Source: Acidobacteriaceae bacterium KBS 89
GTDB taxonomy: Bacteria; Acidobacteriota; Terriglobia; Terriglobales; Acidobacteriaceae
Assembly: GCA_000381605.1 (NCBI GenBank)
Contig: KB906754.1
Span: 186,001-250,000, forward strand
Reading direction: 5' to 3'
DNA: 64,000 nucleotides
The translations under genes were made by a program, and so were the position numbers. Every line of letters starts with the position of its first letter. The stretch's first letter is position 1. Positions 16,549-24,890 of the stretch are shown here, piece after piece. The notes under the pieces were generated by a model, which was not told the origin of the DNA, ran no database searches, and was given only the letters and a program-made list of their open reading frames with translations.

Positions 16549-17376
16549 ATGAAAGAATGGCGCATGGATCGGCTAAGAGGAAAAGTAGCGTTGGTATCAG
16601 GTGCCGCGACAGGCATCGGTGCGGCAATAGCACAGGCGTTCGCGTCGGAAGGAGCGTGGGTTGCCGTGACAGACATCGCCGACGAGCCTGGGCGCGAGCT
16701 TGCAGCGACGCTGGGAAGCTCTTCCGAATACTACCGTCTGGACGTGCGGCAAGAGGCAGAGTGGTCCGCCGTGATCGATCACATTCTTCGCGACCGCGGC
16801 AAGCTCGACGTAGTCGTGAATAATGCCGGAATCACTGGCTTCGAAGGCGCGATGGTACCGCACGACCCTGAACACGCAGCACTGGAAGACTGGCGTGCCG
16901 TCCTTACTACCAACCTCGACGGAACGTTCCTTGGTTGCAAGCATGCTCTGCAGGCCATGCGCTCTCAGCAAACCGGATCGATCATCAATATTTCATCCCG
17001 CTCTGGTCTTGTCGGCATTCCAGGGGCCGCAGCGTATGCTGCAAGCAAAGCCGCCATTCGCAATCACACCAAATCAGTGGCGCTATATGCTGCGGAACAA
17101 GGCTGGAAGGTTCGTTGCAATTCGATTCATCCAGCTGCCATCCTCACCCCGATGTGGGAGCCCATGCTGGGTAGCGGCGAAGAGCGCGAGCTCCGTATTC
17201 AGGCAATCGTCAAGGACACTCCCTTGCAGCGATTCGGTCGTGCCGACGAGGTTGCAGCATTAGCGGTTTTACTTGCTTCCGATGAGGCCACCTACATCAC
17301 CGGAACCGAACTCAATATCGATGGCGGATTGCTGGCGGGTTCAGCTGCTTCGCCGAAGAGAGTCGGCCAAAGCTAA
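16549..17376 (+). CDS. Short-chain dehydrogenase/reductase (SDR)
   Basis: 275 residues from ATG 16549; ATG 16564 ([13 protein letters not shown]) is an equally likely start. Classical SDR motifs: cofactor loop [16 protein letters not shown] acidic residue after beta-3, NNAG in [12 protein letters not shown], catalytic Ser in [14 protein letters not shown] for Tyr and Lys, and the closing [12 protein letters not shown]. The Asp in VTDIAD after beta-2 suggests NAD(H) preference. It is divergent from arsR and converges on ftsA, with overlapping stop codons at 17373-17376. Its base composition lacks the strong C-excess of the surrounding plus strand, consistent with later acquisition. Substrate unknown. 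Confidence 0.9.
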   Translation: MKEWRMDRLRGKVALVSGAATGIGAAIAQAFASEGAWVAVTDIADEPGRELAATLGSSSEYYRLDVRQEAEWSAVIDHILRDRGKLDVVVNNAGITGFEGAMVPHDPEHAALEDWRAVLTTNLDGTFLGCKHALQAMRSQQTGSIINISSRSGLVGIPGAAAYAASKAAIRNHTKSVALYAAEQGWKVRCNSIHPAAILTPMWEPMLGSGEERELRIQAIVKDTPLQRFGRADEVAALAVLLASDEATYITGTELNIDGGLLAGSAASPKRVGQS

Positions 17377-18602
17377 AAACTTCCCGCAAAAATCGCCTTC
17401 AGCTTCGCCCGCAGCCCCTGCTCTTCACTCGCTCTTCGCACCTGCGTCCGATGCGAATACAACAGCATTCCAATCGCCACAGCGAACTCCGGCGTAGCTA
17501 ACTCCGCAGGCATCCTCGACAAAGGCACCGGATATCCCACCCGCGCAGGCACTCGCAGCAGACTCTCAGCATTATCCAGCAGCCCCGCCATCTGCGCACC
17601 GCCGCCGGTGAACACACATCCCGCACCCAGCGCTTCGAGCACTCCGCCATTGCGGAGATTGTCCCGCAGCATCGTAAACAACTCACGCGCCCGCGGCTCC
17701 AGGATCTCCGCCAGAAACCGCTGCCTTACCATTCGCGCCGGCTGCCCGCCCGAGATCGCGAGATTTCCGCCAACCTCAATCTCGTTCAACTGCGGCACCG
17801 CCGTCACCACGCAATGCCCATAAACCTTCTTCAAATACTCGGCCTCTTCGACAGTCACATGAAGCCCAACAGCAAGATCATTCGTAAAGTGGTCTCCCCC
17901 AATCGGCAGCACCGCCGTATGCGCGATCGACCCCTCGAAAAACACCGCCAGCTCCGTAGTGCTCGAGCCGATGTCCGCCATGCAGACACCCAACTCGCGC
18001 TCATCCGCACTCAGCACCGCCTCAGCCGCAGCGATCCCCTCATATACCGTGTCATGCACCTCGAGCCCCGCACGGTTCGCGCACGTAATCACACTCTGCG
18101 CCACACCGCCCGAGCAAGTGGAAAGATGCAGATTCACCTCAAGCTTGTTCCCCACCATCCCCACCGGATCGTGAATCCCCGGCTGATCATCCAGGATGAA
18201 CTCCTGCGGCAACAGATGCAGCACCTCGCGATCCGGAGGCAGCGCCACCGATCGTGCCCTATCCACCGCCGCCCGCACCTCCTCACGCGTAATCTCCCGC
18301 ATCCGGCTGCCCATGCTGATGCCGCCCCGCGAGTTCACTCCGCGTACATGAGTCCCGCCAATCCCCACCACCGCCGTCTCAATTCCCACCTTCGCCACGC
18401 GCTCCGCCGTCAGTGCCGCACGATTGATCGCCTCCGCCGCCGGCCCCAGCTCGGCAATCAAACCCTTGCGCATTCCACGCGACGGTTCAATGCCGTGTCC
18501 GCGATACCGCAGCACGCCGTCCTGCAGCTCCGCGACGAGCACACAGCTCTTTGTACTGCCCGCGTCAAGCACGGTGATCAGATTGTCTTGCTTCTGATTC
18601 AT
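17373..18602 (-). CDS. ftsA: Cell division protein FtsA
   Basis: Actin-like ATPase that tethers FtsZ to the membrane. Phosphate-1 motif [17 protein letters not shown], the SHS2-domain region [16 protein letters not shown], phosphate-2 motif [15 protein letters not shown] and the adenosine motif [11 protein letters not shown] are all present. The C-terminus [13 protein letters not shown] is a short amphipathic membrane-targeting helix. 409 residues is normal. ATG at 18602 overlaps the ftsQ stop (ATGA), so the two are translationally coupled. Downstream is not ftsZ but the converging SDR gene. Confidence 0.97.
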   Translation of the reverse strand: MNQKQDNLITVLDAGSTKSCVLVAELQDGVLRYRGHGIEPSRGMRKGLIAELGPAAEAINRAALTAERVAKVGIETAVVGIGGTHVRGVNSRGGISMGSRMREITREEVRAAVDRARSVALPPDREVLHLLPQEFILDDQPGIHDPVGMVGNKLEVNLHLSTCSGGVAQSVITCANRAGLEVHDTVYEGIAAAEAVLSADERELGVCMADIGSSTTELAVFFEGSIAHTAVLPIGGDHFTNDLAVGLHVTVEEAEYLKKVYGHCVVTAVPQLNEIEVGGNLAISGGQPARMVRQRFLAEILEPRARELFTMLRDNLRNGGVLEALGAGCVFTGGGAQMAGLLDNAESLLRVPARVGYPVPLSRMPAELATPEFAVAIGMLLYSHRTQVRRASEEQGLRAKLKAIFAGSF

Positions 18603-19933
18603 GGGTGGACCACCTGGGTAGGATGAGATTGAGTCGTGCTCGCCGATGGCTTAGCCGCCGCCGGTTGGTGCTTCGTAGCCGCAACATGGGTCTTGGCTTT
18701 GGGCGCACTCTTCTTTGCTGGAACCTTCGCAACGGGCTTCATCGTCGCAGGATGTTTTGCCACCACATGCTGAGCCTTCGCAGCAGGCTTAGCCGCAGGT
18801 TTGGCACTCGCCTTCGCAGCAGTCTCATCCGCATGAGCAGGCGCCGTCTCCATCACGTCCGCATCATTGGCCGGCGCTGCCTGACCCCCCGCAGCTCCCG
18901 GTGGCATCTGCAGCACCACCTGCCGCTCATATCGCATATCCACCGACGACAGCTTCGGATACACCGACCGCCACTCCGGCAGATGCTCCTTGAGCCTCCG
19001 ATACCGCTCCAGAAAATTATCCTCGCCAAAGTGCACCAGGATCTCCGTCGAATGGTCCGGGATCAACGCCTGCACGTCCTCAGGATTCGTAAGATCGACC
19101 TCGCTCAGCTCCTGCGAGATCTTCTCTCCCGACCCATCCAGCTCCGAGGTGAACCGTTCAAAGATCTTCATCCGCGCCGTCCGCGTCGACAGCGGCTCCT
19201 CCGCCGAGATCCCCATCACCACCGGAAACGAATAATGTTCATTCGTCTTCGCGTCCACCGGCATGTTCAACAGCACGCCGCTCGCGTCCACCAATCCGAT
19301 ACGGCTTCCCTGCCGCACAAACGCCACCGGCGTCCTCTCCACAATCGACACCCGCATCCGGTTCGGCAGCAGCCGCATCACCGTCGCATGGGCGACCCAT
19401 GGCAGCCGTTCCAACTCCATCCGCCGTTGGTCCAGCGAAACCGTAAAAATATTCCGCTCCACATCCCCGCCAAAGATCCCCAGCAGCTGCGCCCGGGTCA
19501 CATGCGAATTCCCTGCAAACTCAATCGAAGAGGATGACGGAATCACAAACCGATCATCATGCAACAGGTAACTCTTCGCCATCAGATACACCGCCGCTCC
19601 CACCCCAAGACAACCCAACAGCACAAATCCGGCAAAGATCCTGCCCCACTTCGTCGCCGGCAGCCCACGAAATCGAACGCGAACCCCGCTCCGCCGCCGT
19701 GCCACCGGAGCATCGTCATCCTCAAACGGATCGTCCGCAAAATCCTCAACCATGTCGCGACGCAGCTTTCTATTCGGCGAAGCAACCACTCGCCGTGGGC
19801 CACCAGACCCCGAGGCAAACCTCTCCTCAGGCGCCTCTAGCACCGCTGTCCCGCGCTTCGATACCGCTTCGCTTTGTCGCAAGCCTGAGCAAGGCCGCGA
19901 GAATCGCCATCCTGAGAATAACCTGCACCACAC
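18599..19933 (-). CDS. ftsQ: Cell division protein FtsQ with a long Ala/Lys/Pro tail
   Basis: Bitopic divisome protein. The membrane segment is at about 98-118 (IFAGFVLLGCLGVGAAVYLM). A POTRA domain (about 131-203, FVIPSSSSIEFAGNSHVTRA, then LPWVAHATVMRLLPNRMRV) and the FtsQ/DivIB beta domain follow. Residues 345-444 are an unusual Ala/Lys/Pro/His-rich tail of 100 residues predicted to lie in the periplasm. The frame runs up to GTG 19933, 42 bases after the murC stop. Residues 1-30 look unlike the family and the real start may be further in (for example ATG 19753 before VEDFADDPFE). It ends in an ATGA overlap with ftsA. Confidence 0.93.
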   Translation of the reverse strand: MWCRLFSGWRFSRPCSGLRQSEAVSKRGTAVLEAPEERFASGSGGPRRVVASPNRKLRRDMVEDFADDPFEDDDAPVARRRSGVRVRFRGLPATKWGRIFAGFVLLGCLGVGAAVYLMAKSYLLHDDRFVIPSSSSIEFAGNSHVTRAQLLGIFGGDVERNIFTVSLDQRRMELERLPWVAHATVMRLLPNRMRVSIVERTPVAFVRQGSRIGLVDASGVLLNMPVDAKTNEHYSFPVVMGISAEEPLSTRTARMKIFERFTSELDGSGEKISQELSEVDLTNPEDVQALIPDHSTEILVHFGEDNFLERYRRLKEHLPEWRSVYPKLSSVDMRYERQVVLQMPPGAAGGQAAPANDADVMETAPAHADETAAKASAKPAAKPAAKAQHVVAKHPATMKPVAKVPAKKSAPKAKTHVAATKHQPAAAKPSASTTQSHPTQVVHP

Positions 19934-19975
19934 CCGTCTCGGCCCAACTTCTTCCGCATGTACCCTTTCAGGAAC

Positions 19976-21376
19976 TCACCCATTCGCTGCCAGACCTTCC
20001 AGCACCATCGCCCCAGCCTGCGAAACACTCCCCGCCCCCAGCGTCAAAATCACATCCCCATCCTTCCCCTCCCGCACCAGCGCCTTCACCGCTTCCGGTA
20101 CCGAACCCGCATACTCCACCGCACTCTTACTAGCCTCCCTCATCACCTTCACCAATGCCTGCGCGTCCACTCCAGCAATCGGCTCCTCACTCGCCGCATA
20201 GATATCCAAAACCTGCACAGTATCCGCGTCCTTAAATGCCCCAGCAAACTCCGTCATCAGATCCCGCGTCCGTGTAAACCGATGCGGCTGAAACAGCACA
20301 TGCACCCGCCTATACCCGCACTCCCGAGCCGCCTTCAGCGTAGCCACAATCTCCGTCGGGTGGTGCCCATAATCGTCCACCACCGTCACACCCCTCACCA
20401 CACCCTTCACCTGGAACCGCCGGTCCACCCCACGAAAACTCTCCAGCCCCACCGCAATCTGATCCGGCGCAACTCCCAACTGCACTCCAACAGCAACCGC
20501 CGCCGTGGCATTCAACACGTTATGCCGCCCCGGGACATGCAGCCGAAACTTCCCCAACACCAACCCCTTGTAGTTCACCTCAAAACAGGAGTGGCAATCC
20601 TCCTCCTTCGGCAACATCTCCAATCGAAAATCCGCATCCGCACTCTCGCCATATGTATAGACCCTGCGCCGCACCCGAGGCAGCGCACCGCGCAACAACG
20701 AATTATCAACACAAGCCGTAGTCGCTCCATAAAACGGCAGCCGATCCATAAACTCCACAAACGCCCCCTCAACATCCTCCATATCGCGATAGCAATCCAT
20801 ATGTTCGCGATCGAGATTCGTCACCACCGCCAGCACCGGCGACAGCTTCAAAAAACTCCTGTCACTCTCATCCGCCTCCGCCACCAGATACTGCGAACTT
20901 CCCAGTCGCGCATTCGACCCCAGTGCATTCACCCGCCCACCCACCACCACGGTAGGATCCAACCCTCCACCAGCCAACACCGCGGCAACCATCGAAGTCG
21001 TCGTAGTCTTCCCATGCATCCCGGCCACGGCAATTCCATACTTCAGCCGCATCAACTCCGCCAGCATCTCCGCTCGCTGAATCACCGGAATCTTCCGCTC
21101 CCTCGCCTCCAGCACCTCAGGATTATTCTTCGCCACCGCCGAACTCGTCACCACCACATCACTCGCTGCCGCATTCGTCGCCGCATGCCCTTCAAAGATC
21201 CGAGCCCCCATCCCCAGCAGCCGGTCCGTCACCGCCGACCGCTTCAAATCCGAGCCCGAAACCGAATACCCCATCGTCAGCAGAATCTCCGCAATCCCGC
21301 TCATCCCGATTCCACCGATCCCGATGAAATGAATCCGTTGCGACGGCGCAAACAAAAAGTGCCCAGGCACAAACAT
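19976..21376 (-). CDS. murC: UDP-N-acetylmuramate--L-alanine ligase
   Basis: First Mur ligase of the stem peptide; adds L-Ala to UDP-MurNAc using ATP. N-terminal dinucleotide-like loop IHFIGIGGIGMSGIAEIL, P-loop GMHGKTTTTSMVAA, and central SDRSFLKLSPVLAVVTNLD with the EHMDCY metal region are visible. The third domain has RRFQVKGVVRGVTVVDDYGH and HHPTEI. 466 residues from ATG at 21376; a TTG nine codons upstream was not used. In standard dcw order it should follow murG directly, but 5.5 kb of other genes lie between, so it needs its own promoter. Confidence 0.97.
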   Translation of the reverse strand: MFVPGHFLFAPSQRIHFIGIGGIGMSGIAEILLTMGYSVSGSDLKRSAVTDRLLGMGARIFEGHAATNAAASDVVVTSSAVAKNNPEVLEARERKIPVIQRAEMLAELMRLKYGIAVAGMHGKTTTTSMVAAVLAGGGLDPTVVVGGRVNALGSNARLGSSQYLVAEADESDRSFLKLSPVLAVVTNLDREHMDCYRDMEDVEGAFVEFMDRLPFYGATTACVDNSLLRGALPRVRRRVYTYGESADADFRLEMLPKEEDCHSCFEVNYKGLVLGKFRLHVPGRHNVLNATAAVAVGVQLGVAPDQIAVGLESFRGVDRRFQVKGVVRGVTVVDDYGHHPTEIVATLKAARECGYRRVHVLFQPHRFTRTRDLMTEFAGAFKDADTVQVLDIYAASEEPIAGVDAQALVKVMREASKSAVEYAGSVPEAVKALVREGKDGDVILTLGAGSVSQAGAMVLEGLAANG

Positions 21377-21511
21377 GACCGCTTCTCTCACTTTCAAAAT
21401 CAAATCCAGATTCTTTCGCTGCTTCGCGCAATTATCCGCAACAAGCGCACCAATCTCTCACTCTATCAGCGTCATCTCTCCGCTCTCTCACCTCTGTGAT
21501 ATATAAAATCC

Positions 21512-22579
21512 ATGCCCACCGTCCTCGCCCGCGCAGCCGCCCTGAGTGCCGCTGCTCTTCTCGCCATTCCCGCCGCACTCGCGCAGGAAGCGACCCAAAC
21601 CCTCCTGGCCACGCCCACCACTGTAGCCTGGGGCTACTACTCCGCACGCGCCAAACCAGTCCTCACCGTCAAGTCCGGCGACACTGTCACGATCCAAACC
21701 CTCTCCACCTGCGGCCCACCCGAGCGCCTCAAGACCCTCGGCATCGCCGAAGCCGACATCCCGCCCTACGTCGCCGACATCTACACCAAAGTCCCCGCCG
21801 CCGACAAAGGTCCCGGCGGCCATATCCTCACCGGCCCCGTCGCCATAACCGAAGCCGAACCCGGCGACATCCTCGAAGTCCGCATCCAGAAAATCGACAT
21901 CGACGTCCCCTGGTCCTGCAACTCCTTCGGCGCCGGCCGCGGCTTCCTCCCCAACGACTTCCCCTACAGCCACTCCCGCCTCGTCCCCCTTGATCGCGAA
22001 AAGATGATCGGCCACTTCGCCCCCGGCATCGACGTTCCTCTCCACCCCTTCTTCGGCAGCATCGGCATCGCACCGCCCGAGTCCGCCGGCAAGTACAACT
22101 CCGCCCCACCCTGGATGCACGGCGGCAACATGGACAATAAAGAACTCGTCGCCGGCACCACCGTCTTCTATCCCGTAAACGCCAAAGGCGCGCTCTTCGA
22201 AGCAGGCGACGGCCACGCCGCCCAGGGCAACGGCGAGGTCGACATTACCGCCCTCGAAACCCAGCTCACCGGAACCTTCCAGTTCATCGTCCACAAAGCG
22301 TCAGGTGAAAACACCCACCGTCTCCTCTGGCCCCGTGCCGAAACCCCCACCCAGTACATCGCCATGGGCTTCGACGAAGACCTCAAAACCGCCACCGAGA
22401 TGGCCATCCGCAACATGATCACCTTCCTCACCGAACAGAATCCCGACCACCCCCACATCTCCCGCGACGACGCCTACGCCCTCATCTCCGTTGCCTGTGA
22501 TGTCGACATCACCCAACTCGTTGATACCAAGAGCGGTGTCCACGTCATGTGCCCCAAAATCCTCTTCGCAAAACCGTAG
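21512..22579 (+). CDS. Exported acetamidase/formamidase family protein
   Basis: 355 residues with a signal peptide (AALSAAALLAIPAALAQ). The FmdA/AmdA fold shows SGDTVTIQTLS, GGHILTGPVAITEAEPGDIL, PFFGSIGIAP, PPWMHGGNMDNKELVAGTTV, GDGHAAQGNGEVDIT and the end YALISVACDVDITQLVD. These are the hallmark blocks of formamidase/acetamidase, which release ammonia from short amides. Export is unusual compared with the cytosolic fungal and Methylophilus enzymes but occurs in this family. It opens the block that separates murC from murG and is divergent from murC. Confidence 0.88.
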   Translation: MPTVLARAAALSAAALLAIPAALAQEATQTLLATPTTVAWGYYSARAKPVLTVKSGDTVTIQTLSTCGPPERLKTLGIAEADIPPYVADIYTKVPAADKGPGGHILTGPVAITEAEPGDILEVRIQKIDIDVPWSCNSFGAGRGFLPNDFPYSHSRLVPLDREKMIGHFAPGIDVPLHPFFGSIGIAPPESAGKYNSAPPWMHGGNMDNKELVAGTTVFYPVNAKGALFEAGDGHAAQGNGEVDITALETQLTGTFQFIVHKASGENTHRLLWPRAETPTQYIAMGFDEDLKTATEMAIRNMITFLTEQNPDHPHISRDDAYALISVACDVDITQLVDTKSGVHVMCPKILFAKP

Positions 22580-22767
22580 GCAACCCACCGAAACCTCTCG
22601 CCGAAGATCACTATTCCCTTTCGTGCAACAAATAGTGCAAACTCGTGTCTAATCAACTGAGCACTTGACCGGGGCGAACTTGCCCGGCTGGAACTCATCC
22701 TTGCTCGCCGCGAAGTCCGGGATCGACGCATTGCCGGACAAACGAAGGCGGGGAGGAAGGTAAAGCC

Positions 22768-24030
22768 ATGACGTCCACTCGTCTCTTCACCACATCCATT
22801 GCAAGCGCAACCCTGGCTGCAGCTCTCATGGTTGCCCCCATCGCCGCTCAGGCGCAAGACAGTGCGCCTCCGCCCCCCGATCAATACGGCAACCAGAGTC
22901 AATACCAGGGTCAATCGGCTCCGCCCGATGACGTCATTCAGTACGACGCAGCCATGCAGAACGCCGCGCCACAACCCGGCGCTCCTCAGGGAATCGCGCA
23001 GGCGCCTCCTGCCATCCCCGACTACCAGCAACCCCCCGCCCCCGGCGACGGCTACATCTGGACGCCCGGCTACTGGGCTTGGACAGGCTACGGCTATGAG
23101 TGGATCCAGGGCGCATGGGTCGCAGCTCCCTACACCGGAGCTCTTTGGACACCCGGCTACTGGGGCTACGGCTACGGCGGCTACTTCTGGAACGCCGGCT
23201 ACTGGGGTCCCTACGTCGGCTACTACGGCGGCATCAACTACGGCTTCGGCTACTTCGGCATCGGCTTCTACGGCGGATACTGGGGAGGCGGTCGCTACTA
23301 TTACAACCGCGCCTACTGCAACTTCGGCCGCGGCTACAACTACCACAACGTCTATAACCGTCCCTACAACGGCTACAACGGACACGCCGGTGGCGCCAGC
23401 TTCACTCGCACCAGCTACAACAACCACAGCGGCGGATACGGCAACAGTGGAGCCTATACCGGCTACCGCGGCTCCGGCATCAATGGCCGCACCTCCAACT
23501 ACACTCAGGGCAGCGGTCGCGCAGCCTACACCGGCGCAAACAACGTTCACGGCGACTCACGTGCGTACAACGGAGCCAGCAACTACGGCAACGCCAACAA
23601 TGGCGCACGCAGCTTCTCCGGTAACAATGGCGCTGGCAACTACTCACGCACTGCTCAGCCGAACCAGGGCTATAACGGCGGCGGACGCAACTTCGCTCAG
23701 CCAGTCCAGAGCGCTACTGGTGGACGCACCTTTGCTCAGCCCACCCAGAGCTTCAACGGCGGAGCCCGCAACTTCTCGCAACCCAGCCAGGGCTACAGCA
23801 CCGGCGGTGGACGTAATTTCTCCCAACCCAGCCAGAACTACGGCGGCGGCGCACGGACCTACTCCGCTCCCTCTGGCGGCAGCTTTCAAGGAGGCGGCGC
23901 CAGAGGCGGCTACTCTGCTCCCTCCGGTGGCGGCTTCCACGGCGGCGGCATGAGTGGTGGCGGCGGCGGCGGCTTCCACGGCGGTGGCGGCGGTGGTGGT
24001 TCACACGGTGGCGGCGGCGGTCATCGCTAA
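22768..24030 (+). CDS. Secreted YXWGXW-repeat protein with Gly/Asn/Ser- and Gly/His-rich tail
   Basis: 420 residues. Signal peptide cleaved near AAQAQDS. Residues 90-135 hold the tandem aromatic motif of the YXWGXW/WXXGXW family (YIWTPGYWAWTGYGYEW, then IQGAW, LWTPGYWGYGYGGYFW). The remainder is Tyr/Gly/Asn-rich, with repeated units such as GGRNFSQPSQ and GARNFSQPSQ near 315-365. It ends in long Gly runs mixed with His (GGGFHGGG). Such proteins are exported and intrinsically disordered; surface, matrix or metal-binding functions are guesses. GGAGGAAGG upstream of ATG 22768 is a strong ribosome site, and a strong terminator follows. Confidence 0.85.
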   Translation: MTSTRLFTTSIASATLAAALMVAPIAAQAQDSAPPPPDQYGNQSQYQGQSAPPDDVIQYDAAMQNAAPQPGAPQGIAQAPPAIPDYQQPPAPGDGYIWTPGYWAWTGYGYEWIQGAWVAAPYTGALWTPGYWGYGYGGYFWNAGYWGPYVGYYGGINYGFGYFGIGFYGGYWGGGRYYYNRAYCNFGRGYNYHNVYNRPYNGYNGHAGGASFTRTSYNNHSGGYGNSGAYTGYRGSGINGRTSNYTQGSGRAAYTGANNVHGDSRAYNGASNYGNANNGARSFSGNNGAGNYSRTAQPNQGYNGGGRNFAQPVQSATGGRTFAQPTQSFNGGARNFSQPSQGYSTGGGRNFSQPSQNYGGGARTYSAPSGGSFQGGGARGGYSAPSGGGFHGGGMSGGGGGGFHGGGGGGGSHGGGGGHR

Positions 24031-24050
24031 CCAATAGTTGGCAAATTCAA

Positions 24051-24084
24051 AAGGGGCTGAGAGAAACCACTCTCAGCCCTTTTC
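24051..24084. terminator. Intrinsic terminator, bidirectional
   Basis: Ten-bp perfect stem GGGCTGAGAG (24054-24063) / CTCTCAGCCC (24070-24079) with loop AAACCA, followed by TTTT on the plus strand. It is flanked by AA on the other side. It separates the YXWGXW gene from the convergent tetR. Confidence 0.9.
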
Positions 24085-24214
24085 TTCTTAACCTCCTCAA
24101 CACTTCCAAACCAATTGTCATTCTGGTTAAGATCACACAGACCTTTACGATCAGACTATCGAGTACGCGTGAGGCCAAATGGCGAGGGCGCGTTTAGCAG
24201 TAAGAATCCGCCCT

Positions 24215-24778
24215 TTAGACAGGAAGTAATCCTGCTGTGCGATAAGTTTCGATCAGGCTATCGTAAAGCGTGATGTCTGCCCGGCTTCTCGCCATCAACT
24301 GAGCACCCATGATTCCAGAGAAGATGGCACGCGCTCGCTTCTCGGCCCCCTTGGGGCTGACAACTTTAGCGGCAACCAGAGTCTTCTTCAGCCAGGCAAT
24401 ATTGACGTCAGCAAAAGCTTGAACTTCTGTCTTTACTAGGTCGGGTAGATCGTCAAATTGCGCAGACATAAAGCTGCATAGGCAGATGCGATTGTCGTTC
24501 TCCAGTGCCCAGCGAAAGGTCTCGGGGTAGCGGCGGAGTGCGTCTAGCGGCTTCGCTGATTTCTGCAGCAGAGACTCAAGATAAGCTGCAGAATCCTCCC
24601 AGTAGCGCCTCGCCACCGCTCTGGCCAGGTCGGCTTTGCTCGGGAAGTGATAGTAGATACTCGCCGCCTTAATGCCCACCTGTGGTGCTAAATCACGAAA
24701 ATTCAACCCCGCATAGCCGTGAGCTTGGGCAACAAGCTTTGCGGCGGCCAGGATGTCTTCGCGAGCATTTGCGCTCAT
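24215..24778 (-). CDS. TetR/AcrR-family transcriptional regulator
   Basis: 187 residues from ATG 24778, chosen because GGAGG lies six bases upstream. The in-frame extension to 24898 runs over the operator region and into the amidase gene. The N-terminal helix-turn-helix is LNFRDLAPQVGIKAASIYYH, then FPSKADLARAVARRYW; the ligand-binding half ends with SLIETYRTAGLLPV. It is divergent from the amidase with two inverted repeats between them, so it probably represses itself and the amidase and is released by a small ligand. Confidence 0.92.
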   Translation of the reverse strand: MSANAREDILAAAKLVAQAHGYAGLNFRDLAPQVGIKAASIYYHFPSKADLARAVARRYWEDSAAYLESLLQKSAKPLDALRRYPETFRWALENDNRICLCSFMSAQFDDLPDLVKTEVQAFADVNIAWLKKTLVAAKVVSPKGAEKRARAIFSGIMGAQLMARSRADITLYDSLIETYRTAGLLPV

Positions 24779-24824
24779 CACACACCTCCAAAAATCCGTG
24801 CAAAAAAATCTCACTTTCCTGAAT

Positions 24825-24842
24825 CTACCATGTGGCAGGTAG
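24825..24842. promoter_or_regulatory. Operator-like inverted repeat 1 (TetR)
   Basis: CTACC (24825-24829) and GGTAG (24838-24842) flank an eight-base centre ATGTGGCA. It shares the core GGCAGGT with the second repeat 20 bases away. It is located between divergent tetR and the amidase gene, where TetR operators normally lie. Confidence 0.55.
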
Positions 24843-24859
24843 AATCTCAACCTCATAAT

Positions 24860-24873
24860 CTGCCTGTTGGCAG
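24860..24873. promoter_or_regulatory. Operator-like inverted repeat 2 (TetR)
   Basis: Perfect inverted repeat CTGCC-TGTT-GGCAG, 18 bases before the amidase ATG. It is adjacent to or overlapping the amidase ribosome site, so binding here would block amidase expression. Assignment to the neighbouring TetR is inferred from position and the shared half-site. Confidence 0.55.
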
Positions 24874-24890
24874 GTGGAGAGAGGTGAACC

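Noticed and set aside
19958..21499. Long plus-strand open frame (513 codons) antisense to murC
   Set aside because: Arg/His/Gln/Pro-rich composition with no recognisable motif; murC on the other strand is complete with every Mur-ligase motif. It reflects high GC and lack of A/T-rich stops.
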